Of a stretch of 64,000 bases of DNA, positions 1 through 8,999 are shown in pieces. Each line of letters begins with the position of its first letter. The first letter of the stretch is position 1. The notes beneath the pieces are model-generated. The model saw only the letters and a list, made by a program, of their open reading frames with translations, ran no database searches and was not told where the DNA came from. The stretch covers positions 558,001 through 622,000 of the forward strand of contig CAVFCW010000001.1 of NCBI GenBank assembly GCA_963621245.1, given 5' to 3'. The position numbers and the translations under genes are program-made. Source of the DNA: SIG603 sp963621245. Lineage in GTDB: Bacteria > Bacillota > Clostridia > Oscillospirales > Acutalibacteraceae.

Positions 1-1
1 G

Positions 2-2833
2 GATACTTTCAAGAACGCATTTTTCACCGACGACGAAGAAAGCGGTCTGCAAATTGACGAAAACAATATGTCGGTTGTCGAGGTGCCAGCCGTCTGGCAA
101 AGTTACGGAGTCGACAAACACCAGTACACAAACATCCGCTATCCTTTCCCGTACGACCCGCCATTTGTTCCGGAAGATAACCCTTGCGGACTTTACATCA
201 AACATTTCGACATTAGCGATGAAGAGATCCGCTTTAAATCCTACCTCAATTTTGAGGGAGTCGATTCCTGTTTTTATCTCTGGGTGAACGGCGAATTTGC
301 CGGCTACTCTCAGGTTTCTCACTCGACGAGCGAATTTGACATAAGCGATCTTTTAAACGAGGGCGACAACGAGATTGCCGTGCTTGTTTTGAAATGGTGT
401 GACGGCAGTTACCTTGAAGATCAGGATAAACTCAGAATGAGCGGTATTTTCCGTGATGTATATATTCTTTTCCGCCCCGAAAATCATCTGCGTGATTATT
501 TCGTAAAGGCAAAACTTTCTGATAATTATACCCACGCCGACATAAAAGTCGAGCTTGACAAAATCGGCGAAACACCTGTCGCATGCGAGCTTTACGATGC
601 AGACGGAGTTCTTGTGGCAGAAGCTGAAGAGGAAGATAGTTCGCTCTCTTTAAGCCTCGATAACCCCGAGCTTTGGAGCGCAGAAACGCCCTATCTTTAT
701 ACCTTGCTCATCTATGCCGGTACGGAGATAATTCCGCAGTCAATCGGAATCGATGAGGTAAAGGTTAAAAACGGCGTGGTTCTCTGGAACGGACAAAAAA
801 TAAAAATCAAGGGCGTAAACCGTCACGACAGCGACCCCGTCACGGGCTACACCATAAGCGAGGAACAGGCTCTTCGTGATCTCACGCTCATGAAACAGCA
901 CAACATCAACGCAATCCGCACAAGCCACTACCCGAATGCGCCGTGGTTCTTGCAGCTTTGCTCGGAAATGGGATTTTATGTCATAGCTGAGGCAGACCTC
1001 GAGTCGCACGGTGCGGCAACGTGTTTCGGCGGCTATGACCTCGACCACTATTCCGCTCTTGCAGTCGAGCCGATGTTCAAAAAAGCTATACTCGACAGAT
1101 CCCAGAGAAGCGTAATCCGTGATAAAAACAACGCATGTATTTTTGCGTGGTCACTCGGAAACGAATCGGGCTGGGGCGAAAACCTCGAGAATGCCGCACG
1201 CTGGGTTAAATCTTACGACCCCTCACGACTTCTTCACTACGAGAACTGCCACGTGGAAGCTTACGGCAGAAAGAACGATACCTCAATGCTCGACCTCTAC
1301 TCACACATGTACTGGCCGACAGAGAAAATAGACGAGTACTTCTCAACTCCCGCAATCAAAAAGCCGTTTATTCAGTGCGAATATATTCACGCCATGGGCA
1401 ACGGCCCCGGAGATATTGCCGACTACATGGAGAGATTCTGGAAATATGACGGCTTTGTTGGTGGATTTGTCTGGGAATGGTGCGACCATGCCGTTTACGG
1501 CGGAAGAACTCCCGACAACAAGGACATTTACCGCTACGGCGGAGACAACGGAGAATTTCCGCATGACGGAAACTTCTGCATGGACGGTCTTGTCTACCCC
1601 GACAGAACGCCTCACACGGGACTTTTGGAGTACAAACAGGCTATTCGTCCCCTTTCAGCAAAGTGGGCAGACAAAGCAAGCGGCAAAATAGAAATTACCA
1701 ACCGACTTGACTTTTTATATTCCGATGAACTCCTCGATGTTTCCTACGAGATAAAATCTGACGGTGAAGCCGTAAAAAGCGGAGAACTTCTGCTCTCGGT
1801 CGCTCCTCACGAGACCGAAACGGTCACGATTGACGGATTCACGGGCGAGGGCAACGAAAGTCTTTTCCTTTACTACACATCAAAATACGATACCGACTAC
1901 TGCGACGAGGGCTACGAGCTCGGCTTTGATCAGCTTGTTTACAGCGAAGAAGAATATTCTGCTCCCACACTTATCCCGGGCGACATAGATATTTCCGAGG
2001 ACGGAACGAGAATTTACATCACTTCCGATTCCTTCTCCTACACCTTCAGCAAGAAAAACGGTATGCCCGAAAAAATGGTTAAGCTTGGCGAGCAGATTAT
2101 AACGAAACCTGTTGATTTCAACTTATGGCGCGCGCCGACAGACAACGACCAGTATATCCGCACAGAATGGGAAAGATACGGCTACAACAGAACCACAACA
2201 AAGGTTTATTCGGTAGATGCCGCCCTTAACTCTGACGCAAACTGCGAGATCAGCGTAAAATACGGCATTGCCGCCATATTTATTCAGAAATTTATCGATG
2301 TCTCGGCTGTTTGGACTATCGACAGTGAGGGCAACATTCACGTAAAAATGGACTGCGAGAAAGACGGGAGATTCCCGTATCTGCCGAGATTCGGCCTCAG
2401 ATTCTTTATGCCGAGAATTTTCGATACGGTCGATTACTTCGGTTACGGCCCGTTCGAGAGCTACGAGGACAAAAAGCTTGCAAGTGCGCTTGATTTCTTC
2501 ACAGAAAGCATAGAAGACATGCACGAGGACTACATTAAACCTCAGGAAAACTCCAGCCATTTCGGCACGAGAAATGTAACCTTACTCAACGGCAAGCTTG
2601 CCGTAAGCTTTTCTTCAGAGAAACCATTCTCCTTTAACGCATCCGAATACACTGAAGAGGAACTCACAAGCAAAAAGCACAACTACGAGCTTAAAAAATG
2701 CGGTGACACCGTACTTTGCGTGGACTACCGCATGAGCGGAATCGGCTCCAACTCCTGCGGCCCCGAGCTACTTAAACAGTACAGAATGAATGAGAAAAAG
2801 TTCACCTTTGAGCTTGACATTCAGGTTATCTGA
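2..2833 (+). CDS. lacZ: Beta-galactosidase, glycoside hydrolase family 2 (5' truncated by window edge)
   Basis: Hydrolyses terminal beta-D-galactosides such as lactose, probably in the cytoplasm. The frame is open to the left edge, so the N-terminus lies outside the window and the first internal Met at base 68 is not the start. The sugar-binding jelly roll comes first, then the immunoglobulin-like domain and the TIM barrel. The general acid/base Glu sits in GNESGWG (codon at 1163) and the nucleophile Glu in CEYIHAMGNG (codon at 1379). The C-terminal Bgal_small_N beta-sandwich carries FNLWRAPTDND (near base 2130). All landmarks of the long LacZ type are present. It ends at a strong hairpin terminator. 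A GPH-type sugar symporter lies at the other end of the window, but too far away to be co-transcribed. Substrate beyond beta-galactoside is not determined by sequence. Confidence 0.95.
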   Translation, partial: DTFKNAFFTDDEESGLQIDENNMSVVEVPAVWQSYGVDKHQYTNIRYPFPYDPPFVPEDNPCGLYIKHFDISDEEIRFKSYLNFEGVDSCFYLWVNGEFAGYSQVSHSTSEFDISDLLNEGDNEIAVLVLKWCDGSYLEDQDKLRMSGIFRDVYILFRPENHLRDYFVKAKLSDNYTHADIKVELDKIGETPVACELYDADGVLVAEAEEEDSSLSLSLDNPELWSAETPYLYTLLIYAGTEIIPQSIGIDEVKVKNGVVLWNGQKIKIKGVNRHDSDPVTGYTISEEQALRDLTLMKQHNINAIRTSHYPNAPWFLQLCSEMGFYVIAEADLESHGAATCFGGYDLDHYSALAVEPMFKKAILDRSQRSVIRDKNNACIFAWSLGNESGWGENLENAARWVKSYDPSRLLHYENCHVEAYGRKNDTSMLDLYSHMYWPTEKIDEYFSTPAIKKPFIQCEYIHAMGNGPGDIADYMERFWKYDGFVGGFVWEWCDHAVYGGRTPDNKDIYRYGGDNGEFPHDGNFCMDGLVYPDRTPHTGLLEYKQAIRPLSAKWADKASGKIEITNRLDFLYSDELLDVSYEIKSDGEAVKSGELLLSVAPHETETVTIDGFTGEGNESLFLYYTSKYDTDYCDEGYELGFDQLVYSEEEYSAPTLIPGDIDISEDGTRIYITSDSFSYTFSKKNGMPEKMVKLGEQIITKPVDFNLWRAPTDNDQYIRTEWERYGYNRTTTKVYSVDAALNSDANCEISVKYGIAAIFIQKFIDVSAVWTIDSEGNIHVKMDCEKDGRFPYLPRFGLRFFMPRIFDTVDYFGYGPFESYEDKKLASALDFFTESIEDMHEDYIKPQENSSHFGTRNVTLLNGKLAVSFSSEKPFSFNASEYTEEELTSKKHNYELKKCGDTVLCVDYRMSGIGSNSCGPELLKQYRMNEKKFTFELDIQVI

Positions 2834-2857
2834 GCAAAATAAAACACAATTAAAACG

Positions 2858-2893
2858 AAAATCTCCGACCGTTAATTCGATCGGAGATTTTTT
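2858..2893 (+). terminator. Rho-independent terminator after lacZ
   Basis: Inverted repeat ATCTCCGA (2861-2868) / TCGGAGAT (2881-2888) followed by a run of seven T. It lies 25 bases after the lacZ stop. The A-run on the other side lets it also serve the convergent MATE gene. Confidence 0.85.
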
Positions 2894-2908
2894 GCTTTGA
2901 AAGCTTAA

Positions 2909-4252
2909 TCAAATAAGCTTTTTCTTTGTCCACTTGTCGCCTTTAATTCTTATGTAGAAGAATATTGCTCTTACAAACCAGTCGGAGCACATTGCAATCC
3001 AAACAGCGACAACACTGACATGGAAGAAGTGAATGAGCACATAGGTGAGAATAACACGCAAAAGCATCATGCTTGCAAGAGAAACATACATGGTGTATTT
3101 AACATCGTTTGAGGCTCTGAGCGCATTCGGAAGTGCAAAAGCGAACGGCCAAATAATAACGGCGCAAACGGCGTGCACATAGAAACATGAGAGCGTGAGC
3201 TTGGTTGTTTCTTCACTCAAATTATAAAGGTGCATAATCGGGTATCTTGCGACAAAGAGTATCGCCGTTGTCACCCAAACAAGGATATATGCAATAAGCA
3301 TAAGCTTGCGGATATATTTTCTAGCCTCTTCGTATTTTCCAGCACCGACGCACTGACCGATAACGGTTATCATCGTGACGCCGATTGACATACCCGGAGT
3401 TATCTGTATGCTTGCGATGTTTGCGCAAATTGCGTTAGCCGTGATTGAAGTTGTGCCGAGAACGGCTACAATAGCCGCAACGATAATTTTACCGACCTGG
3501 AAAATCGAGTTCTCGATACCGTTCGGAATACCGATGTAGAGAATTTTCTTTATCATCGGAAAATCAAGCTTTACTTTGTGAAGCTTGTCGTATCTTATGG
3601 TTCTCTTCTTGTTGAAAAGCAGTATTGTAATAAATATCGAGCCGATAATTCTTGAAAGAAGCGTGGCAAGTGCCGCACCGGCAACCTCCATGCCAAGGCC
3701 GTAAATGAAAATTGCGTTACCGACAACATTCAAACCGTTCATGAGGAACGACGTGAGCATGCTTGTCTTAGAATCGCCCATTGATCTGAAAAGCGCCGCA
3801 CCCGAATTATAAACCGCAATAAAGGGATATGAAGCCGCCGTCAGCAAAAAATAAGTCTGAGCGTAATTCATAACGTCGGCGTCGACATTTCCGTAAAGGG
3901 CCTTCAAAATCGGATTTCGAAGCGTACAGCAAATCACGCCGAAAATGAGCGATATAAAAAGCGAAACATAAAAAAGCTGGTTTGCCGAGCTACTTGCGTT
4001 TTTCTTGTCGCCCATACCGATATATTGAGCGGCAACAACAGAACCGCCCGTTGCAAGCGCCGTAAACAAAGTCAAAAATAAAATGTTGATTGAATCGACA
4101 ATAGAAACCGCCGAAACAGCCGACTCTCCGCATGAGGATACCATTACGGTATCGGCAAGACCGATTGTCATTGCGAGCATCTGTTCAATAACAAGCGGAA
4201 CGATTATCGCCCTTAGCTGTTTGTTGGTAAACATTGGCTTGTTCTCGTCCAT
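2909..4252 (-). CDS. MATE family multidrug/cation antiporter
   Basis: A 447-residue inner-membrane exporter with about 12 hydrophobic segments in two homologous halves, typical length for the MatE family (multidrug and toxin extrusion, Na+ or H+ coupled). The N-terminal half has the usual pattern of IVPLVIEQMLAMTIGLADTVMVS followed by a GGSVVAAQYIG segment; the second half has the GIPNGIENSIFQVGK repeat. Start chosen at the ATG preceded by AGAGGT. A clean promoter lies 36-65 bases upstream. It stands alone between lacZ (convergent) and a noncoding gap. Five MATE genes occur in this window; substrate cannot be told from sequence. Confidence 0.9.
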   Translation of the reverse strand: MDENKPMFTNKQLRAIIVPLVIEQMLAMTIGLADTVMVSSCGESAVSAVSIVDSINILFLTLFTALATGGSVVAAQYIGMGDKKNASSSANQLFYVSLFISLIFGVICCTLRNPILKALYGNVDADVMNYAQTYFLLTAASYPFIAVYNSGAALFRSMGDSKTSMLTSFLMNGLNVVGNAIFIYGLGMEVAGAALATLLSRIIGSIFITILLFNKKRTIRYDKLHKVKLDFPMIKKILYIGIPNGIENSIFQVGKIIVAAIVAVLGTTSITANAICANIASIQITPGMSIGVTMITVIGQCVGAGKYEEARKYIRKLMLIAYILVWVTTAILFVARYPIMHLYNLSEETTKLTLSCFYVHAVCAVIIWPFAFALPNALRASNDVKYTMYVSLASMMLLRVILTYVLIHFFHVSVVAVWIAMCSDWFVRAIFFYIRIKGDKWTKKKLI

Positions 4253-4288
4253 TGGCTTTATACCTCTTTCCTAATACATATCGGATAT

Positions 4289-4317
4289 ATTGTAGTACCG
4301 AATGCAACTAATTTCAA
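4289..4317 (-). promoter_or_regulatory. Sigma-A-type promoter of the MATE gene
   Basis: On the minus strand TTGAAA (4317-4312), a 17-base spacer and TACAAT (4294-4289), about 36 bases before the MATE start codon. Confidence 0.65.
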
Positions 4318-4483
4318 TATTAATTACCGATATTTTGTGATATGAATTTTTTATGCCAAGCCATACACAAAATATATGTCAGGAAAGTGAAATATTGTCC
4401 GTTTTCTGTCCTATGCCCTCGCTTATAATAAAGCCATAGAAACAACAAAAACGCCGCAAAAAGCGGCAAGGAGGGCAAAGAAA

Positions 4484-4540
4484 ATGATAATTTCAAGGAA
4501 GTCAAATAAAGCGGAAAATATATATCTTTTTACCCTTTAG
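4484..4540 (+). CDS. Possible 18-residue peptide with strong ribosome-binding site
   Basis: An ATG at 4484 follows AAGGAGG (4467-4473) at a workable distance and opens an 18-codon frame ending in TAG; the product is a basic peptide (MIISRKSNKAENIYLFTL). A TATAAT at 4424-4429 lies upstream, but no good -35 is visible. A weak hairpin (4617-4622 with 4629-4634) follows. There is no downstream plus-strand gene for it to lead into, so a role as leader peptide is not supported. It could be a small protein or chance. The rest of 4253-4675 shows no other gene. Confidence 0.25.
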   Translation: MIISRKSNKAENIYLFTL

Positions 4541-4675
4541 GTGCTTTGTGCACTGAGTAACGCAAATTAAATTTCAGAACATACAAAACACCTTACAGCA
4601 TAATTTATAAAAAAGAGCGGGCTAATAAGTCCGCTTGTTTCAATTTATGAGATAATTTTATAAGTTCGTTAAACC

Positions 4676-4705
4676 AAAAATCCCGCCCTTTCGGACGGGA
4701 TTTTT
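4676..4705 (-). terminator. Terminator of the MTA/SAH nucleosidase gene
   Basis: Hairpin with stem AAAATCCCG / CGGGATTTT and a TTTC-type loop, ending in a T run on the minus strand eight bases past the nucleosidase stop. The stem is A/T flanked on both sides, so it may work in both directions. Confidence 0.8.
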
Positions 4706-4712
4706 AGTCTTG

Positions 4713-5402
4713 TCAAATTTCTGTTATAACAGAGTTCATAAGTGCAACCGTCTTTGCGGCGGCAGCCTTTGCAAAAGTCGGATAATCGACAGAAGCGTCA
4801 TCGTTTGCGTTGTCGGAAATACTTCTCAAAACCACAAAGGGAATACTGTTCATATAACACACGTGGGCGATTGCTCCGCCCTCCATCTCGCACGCATAGG
4901 CGTCAAAATCTCTGTTTAATTTGAGGCAGAATTCTCCGTCGCTCACGAATTTATCACCCGTGACGACCACTCCGCTCATAACTTTGCCGTCATAGATTTT
5001 TTCTGCGTGGGCTTTAATTTTCTCTGCGGTTTTTGCATCGCACTCGAATGCGATTTTGCCTATGCCCGACACAAATCCTACGGGATCGCCGAGAGCCGAT
5101 GTGTCCATATCGTACTGAATGCAAGACGTACCCACAACGAGATCGCCGATTTTCACGCCCTCGCCTATTCCGCCTGCAACGCCGGGATTAATGATAAGTC
5201 TCGGCTTGTAAACCAGCGCCATAACCTGAGCGCAAGCCGCCGCATTTACCTTTCCGGGATTGCAGCGTGCGACAACAACGTCAACGCCTTTAAGCTTTCC
5301 GCTCACAAACTGAAGTCCCGCAATATCTCTTGTTTCGGTTTCGCTCATCTCGGACTTGATTCCGTCCACTTCTATATCCATAGCTCCGATTATGCCTATC
5401 AT
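4713..5402 (-). CDS. mtnN: 5'-methylthioadenosine/S-adenosylhomocysteine nucleosidase
   Basis: Cleaves MTA and SAH to adenine plus the thioribose or ribosylhomocysteine, recycling by-products of SAM use and feeding AI-2 synthesis. The 229-residue length matches the family. The start (5402) is set by GGAGG eight bases upstream; an upstream in-frame ATG lacks a site. Catalytic residues fall where expected: Glu11 in GAMDIE, Glu174 in CEMEGGAIAHVC and Asp197 in RSISDNAND, aligning with E. coli Glu12, Glu174 and Asp197. It is monocistronic, with its own promoter and terminator, and divergent from the membrane protein at 5571. Confidence 0.95.
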   Translation of the reverse strand: MIGIIGAMDIEVDGIKSEMSETETRDIAGLQFVSGKLKGVDVVVARCNPGKVNAAACAQVMALVYKPRLIINPGVAGGIGEGVKIGDLVVGTSCIQYDMDTSALGDPVGFVSGIGKIAFECDAKTAEKIKAHAEKIYDGKVMSGVVVTGDKFVSDGEFCLKLNRDFDAYACEMEGGAIAHVCYMNSIPFVVLRSISDNANDDASVDYPTFAKAAAAKTVALMNSVITEI

Positions 5403-5464
5403 TGAAACTATCCTCCGTTTTCTTTTGGGAGAAGTTTTCTTCGTCCCTGTTTTTAAGTATTGTA

Positions 5465-5493
5465 ATTGTAACATAAAGCACTGTCCATAACAA
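5465..5493 (-). promoter_or_regulatory. Promoter of mtnN
   Basis: Minus strand TTGTTA (5493-5488), 17 bases, TACAAT (5470-5465). A second TACAAT lies six bases further on. Confidence 0.6.
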
Positions 5494-5503
5494 GGCAAAT
5501 AAG

Positions 5504-5532
5504 TTGTCAAACTGTGTGATGTCTGATAAAAT
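5504..5532 (+). promoter_or_regulatory. Promoter of the membrane protein gene
   Basis: TTGTCA (5504-5509), 17-base spacer, TAAAAT (5527-5532), about 38 bases before the ATG at 5571. It starts 10 bases from the -35 of the divergent mtnN promoter. Confidence 0.6.
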
Positions 5533-5570
5533 CAAAGTGCACAAAAACTTTTTAGCTTTTGAGGTTCACG

Positions 5571-6839
5571 ATGAAAAAAGAAAAAATCACTTTTTCCCGC
5601 AAAGATATATTCACTTTGGCGATCACTTTGTTTTCGGTGCTTGTGCTTTATTTTGCCTTTTCGCAAATCACAAATCACCGACTTAGCGACGCTAACCCCT
5701 ACAATACTTACGAATTACAGGCTGAGTCCTGGCTTCAGAAAAGAGTCGACATCGATAACCGCGAGTGGCTCGAGCTTGCCACCTACGGTGACAAATACTA
5801 CGTAAGCTTTCCGCCGTTTCCCTGCGTGATACTTCTGCCGTTTGTTGCCCTTTTTAGCACGGGAATCGATAATTACTTAAGCTTTGTCGCACTCATTTTG
5901 GGCGTTATCTTCAGTTATCTTCTCGCCAAAAAAACAGGGCTTTCCCCTCTTGGAGCATCTTTGTGCACGCTTATGCTTTATGTTGGCACCAACATGCGGC
6001 AGATAACATCGGACGCATGGGTTTGGTTTTTTGCTCAAAGTCTTTCTTTTCTCTTTACGGTGCTCAGTCTCTATTCTGCGACCTTAAGGAAAAAAGGCTT
6101 ATCGATGTTTTTCCTCGCTTGTGCGGTAGGCTGCCGACCTTTTCAGCTTGTCTGTTTGCCCATAGTTCTCATAATTCTACTCAAACAAAGCAAAGAAAAA
6201 ACTCTTACTTTAAAGCTCAAAAAACTGATTTTTGACAAAATATGGGTTTATATCCCCGCACTTATCCTTGCCGTGTTTTACTGTGCCTACAACTACGTAA
6301 GATTTGGCAGTATATTTGAGTTCGGCCACAACTACCTCCCCGAATTTTTGAGAAATGAAAACGGTCAGTTCTCCATAAAATATTTTTTCTCAAATTTTCC
6401 GTGCCTTTTCCGTCTGCCGAGAATTGAATCTGGCAAGCTCATTGTCCCATCATTCAACGGAATGAGTATATTTCTCGTCATTCCGTTTTTCACGGTCTAC
6501 CCAGTTTCGCTTATTATTTCTTTTGTGCGTGACAAAAAAATCGAGAATGGAATTTTCCACCTTATCGGAATTTTGCTGATTATGCTTCACATCTTTATTT
6601 TACTTTGTCACAGCACCATGGGTGGATCTCATTTCGGAAACCGTTACATCATGGACAGCACCGCTCTGCTCTACTTTCTCTCGGCACTTTCTTTCAGGCA
6701 GACATTTTCTCAAAGAGACGCTCTCAGCCTAACCGCGAATATAATCTGTTTTATTTTCTTTGCAATCGGAGCATTTCTCAATTTCTTCGGCACAGCACTT
6801 TTCTACGGCGCAAGCTTTAACTTCATAGCATTCGGTTAA
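5571..6839 (+). CDS. Polytopic membrane protein, GT-C glycosyltransferase-like
   Basis: A 422-residue integral membrane protein with about 10 hydrophobic helices. After the first helix an extracytoplasmic loop (residues ~35-75) carries YNTYELQAESW and YGDKYYVSFPPFP; this layout of a polar first loop followed by a helix bundle resembles GT-C fold transferases that use polyprenyl-phosphate sugars, but no diagnostic catalytic motif is certain. Start at the ATG with GAGG six bases upstream; a TTG four codons earlier is less likely. It is a single-gene transcription unit. Role unknown; the neighbouring LtaS-like gene makes an envelope function plausible only by context. Confidence 0.6.
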   Translation: MKKEKITFSRKDIFTLAITLFSVLVLYFAFSQITNHRLSDANPYNTYELQAESWLQKRVDIDNREWLELATYGDKYYVSFPPFPCVILLPFVALFSTGIDNYLSFVALILGVIFSYLLAKKTGLSPLGASLCTLMLYVGTNMRQITSDAWVWFFAQSLSFLFTVLSLYSATLRKKGLSMFFLACAVGCRPFQLVCLPIVLIILLKQSKEKTLTLKLKKLIFDKIWVYIPALILAVFYCAYNYVRFGSIFEFGHNYLPEFLRNENGQFSIKYFFSNFPCLFRLPRIESGKLIVPSFNGMSIFLVIPFFTVYPVSLIISFVRDKKIENGIFHLIGILLIMLHIFILLCHSTMGGSHFGNRYIMDSTALLYFLSALSFRQTFSQRDALSLTANIICFIFFAIGAFLNFFGTALFYGASFNFIAFG

Positions 6840-6847
6840 TTTTTCAC

Positions 6848-6888
6848 AAAAAACAAGCGAACGGTAAAAATCCGTTCGCTTGTTTTTT
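6848..6888. terminator. Bidirectional terminator between convergent genes
   Basis: Long stem AACAAGCGAACGG (6852-6864) / CCGTTCGCTTGTT (6872-6884), seven-base loop, with T runs on both strands. It serves the gene ending at 6839 and the LtaS-like gene ending at 6903. Confidence 0.9.
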
Positions 6889-6902
6889 ATTGATTTTACC
6901 GC

Positions 6903-8864
6903 TTAACCCTCATAAATATACTCTTCTGTCGATGACAAATCGATGAAATCATCGCTCACCTGTACAACTCTTATTTTGTCCCCCGGTTTAAGCTCGACAT
7001 CTTTCAGTTTGAGCGTACTGCTTCTCACCTGAATGGTATCGGTGTATCGCTCGTCGTTTATGTAAATATAACTTGACGGCGTGAAATTTTCTCCCTTAAC
7101 CGTCAAAACTCCGTTCTGATAATAGCAATGCTTTATGCTTATCTCGCTTACTCCCATGTGAATATCAGTCGGAGTATATTTATTTTCGCCGTTCCAGCAG
7201 TTTTTCTCGCCGTAAAGCATATCGTACTCGGTCTGTTCAAGCACTTTAAGGTAATTATCATCTTCATTACACTGCTGATGAATTTTTGTGAGAATGCCGT
7301 TGTTCATGCCAAGGCGCTCCATCACATAAGAAGAAAGCTCGTAAGCCTCAAGGTCTTGCCTCTGTTTCTTCATGTCAAAATTTGAGTACATGACATATTC
7401 TGTCTCGAAAAGATCGCCGAACATCAACTCGTTGGTATCTATATTGAGTGACGGCATGTGATCGCCGTACATAACCACCACGGTCGGCTCATCGTAAGAA
7501 TCAAGCCACTCGCAAAGCGATTTGATAAATGCGTCGGTCTCGTACATCTGGTTTGCGTAATACTCCACCTGATTTATAAGCGCGTCGCTTGTAATATCGG
7601 AGTAAAGCACCTTGATGTCGTTATCCTCTTTATATTCTGTCGGATAAGAGCCGTGGGTCTGAACGGTTATCGTGTAGAGAAAATCCCTTCCCTCTGTGTT
7701 TTCAAAGCACTTTTTAATCTCGGGGAGAAGATATTTATCTTTCATCCAACCCGTTTGGGTCACTTCATAATTTGAAATATATTCCTTGGTGAGAAAATAA
7801 TCAAAGCCGAGCGATGCAAAAACGCTGTTGCGGTCATAGAATGTCGCATTGTTGTTGTGAAGCGCATATGTGGTGTAGCCGAGCTCCTTTAGGTCTCTCG
7901 CAACCGTCTCGGGGCATTCCGATTTGAGAATAGTCTTGTAGGGATATTCGCCCGTGCCGAAAAAGTCAAGATCCATCTGCGAGATAATCTCAAACTCGGT
8001 GTTTGCCGTTCCCGAACCGATGGACGGCACGCTCAATTTGCCCCAACTGTAATTTTGCTTTAAGTAACTGTAATACGGCGTGGGATTTTCGCTGAACGAA
8101 ACATCACCCAATAAATTCAAGTCAAAAAAGCTCTCAAGCTGAATAAAGATTATATTGGGCTTTACTTCGGGATTTTCGTCACTTACGGTGCTTATTTTTT
8201 GGAGTGCTTCGTTTTCATCGTCAAAACTCGCCGGCTCATCGATTCCGCGCTCAACCGTACCTCTGAAAAAGCAGTAAACAAAGCCGTAATTTGAGTACGA
8301 CTGCTTTATGTTGGTAAGCTTTATCTTTTTTACGCCGAGGCCGCCAATATCAAATATAAGCAAAACGCTCAAGAGAACGCAAGCCGCCGTAGAAATAATA
8401 CTTTTCTTAAAATTGACTTCCGATTTCGGCGCTTTTCTGAAAATCAAAACCGAAACAAACGCAACGAGAACTATAAGAAAAATAAGTAACGGCACGGTGA
8501 CCGCCGTTATATACTTACTGATAAAATTCCAGCTTATCTGCAAAATAGAAATATCTATAAAGCAAAGCGGATTCGTTCGGTAAGAAAGAATATAGGAGTT
8601 TATCGAACCTAAGGTTATCCAAAATACGGAAACCAATGTCAGAACAAAATACTTCCGCTTAAAAAAGCAGCAAATCGAAAGCGTTGTCGTTATGAATGCC
8701 CAGTCGAAAATAAAGGACATCGGGTGACAAAAAAGCTGATCCGTGAAAAGCGACAAAATGCCCGTTTTTCTTGCGAGCACCTCTATTATCAAATTTATTA
8801 TCAGTCCCCAGACGACGCAGAGCAAAAACGGCCGTTTGAGAAACTTTTGAAATCTATCGTACAT
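6903..8864 (-). CDS. LtaS-like phosphoglycerol transferase (sulfatase fold)
   Basis: Predicted membrane-anchored enzyme that polymerises glycerol-phosphate from phosphatidylglycerol into lipoteichoic acid or a related polymer. Five N-terminal membrane helices (residues ~10-175) precede an extracellular sulfatase-type domain. Metal-site residues are visible: the Glu in FIQLESFF (~residue 244), the catalytic Thr in GSGTANTEF (~286), a His in LHNNNATFYDRN, and Asp-His in MYGDHMPSL. Beyond the domain (~last 90 residues) is a beta-rich extension with VKGENFTPSSYIYIND, like an IPT/Ig-type module, which canonical LtaS lacks. The start at 8864 follows AGAGG six bases upstream; an upstream ATG at 8897 has no site and lies only about 9 bases after the expected transcription start. 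Confidence 0.85.
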   Translation of the reverse strand: MYDRFQKFLKRPFLLCVVWGLIINLIIEVLARKTGILSLFTDQLFCHPMSFIFDWAFITTTLSICCFFKRKYFVLTLVSVFWITLGSINSYILSYRTNPLCFIDISILQISWNFISKYITAVTVPLLIFLIVLVAFVSVLIFRKAPKSEVNFKKSIISTAACVLLSVLLIFDIGGLGVKKIKLTNIKQSYSNYGFVYCFFRGTVERGIDEPASFDDENEALQKISTVSDENPEVKPNIIFIQLESFFDLNLLGDVSFSENPTPYYSYLKQNYSWGKLSVPSIGSGTANTEFEIISQMDLDFFGTGEYPYKTILKSECPETVARDLKELGYTTYALHNNNATFYDRNSVFASLGFDYFLTKEYISNYEVTQTGWMKDKYLLPEIKKCFENTEGRDFLYTITVQTHGSYPTEYKEDNDIKVLYSDITSDALINQVEYYANQMYETDAFIKSLCEWLDSYDEPTVVVMYGDHMPSLNIDTNELMFGDLFETEYVMYSNFDMKKQRQDLEAYELSSYVMERLGMNNGILTKIHQQCNEDDNYLKVLEQTEYDMLYGEKNCWNGENKYTPTDIHMGVSEISIKHCYYQNGVLTVKGENFTPSSYIYINDERYTDTIQVRSSTLKLKDVELKPGDKIRVVQVSDDFIDLSSTEEYIYEG

Positions 8865-8913
8865 ACCTGACCTCTTTTGAAAAAAGCCTACCGCCATTTT
8901 TTAAGCATAACTG

Positions 8914-8942
8914 ATTATAGCCCTCTTTTTCTCGGTTTTCAA
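8914..8942 (-). promoter_or_regulatory. Promoter of the LtaS-like gene
   Basis: Minus strand TTGAAA (8942-8937), 17 bases, perfect TATAAT (8919-8914). Confidence 0.75.
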
Positions 8943-8956
8943 GCCACTTGTACACG

Positions 8957-8986
8957 AAAAAGCGGACACGCCAAAAACGTGCCCGC
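8957..8986 (-). terminator. Terminator of the GntR/ABC operon
   Basis: Minus-strand stem GCGGGCACG / CGTGTCCGC (8986-8978 with 8970-8962) with one G-U pair, followed by five T. It lies 14 bases past the permease stop and upstream of the LtaS-like promoter. Confidence 0.85.
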
Positions 8987-8999
8987 CGGGGTTTGTTTA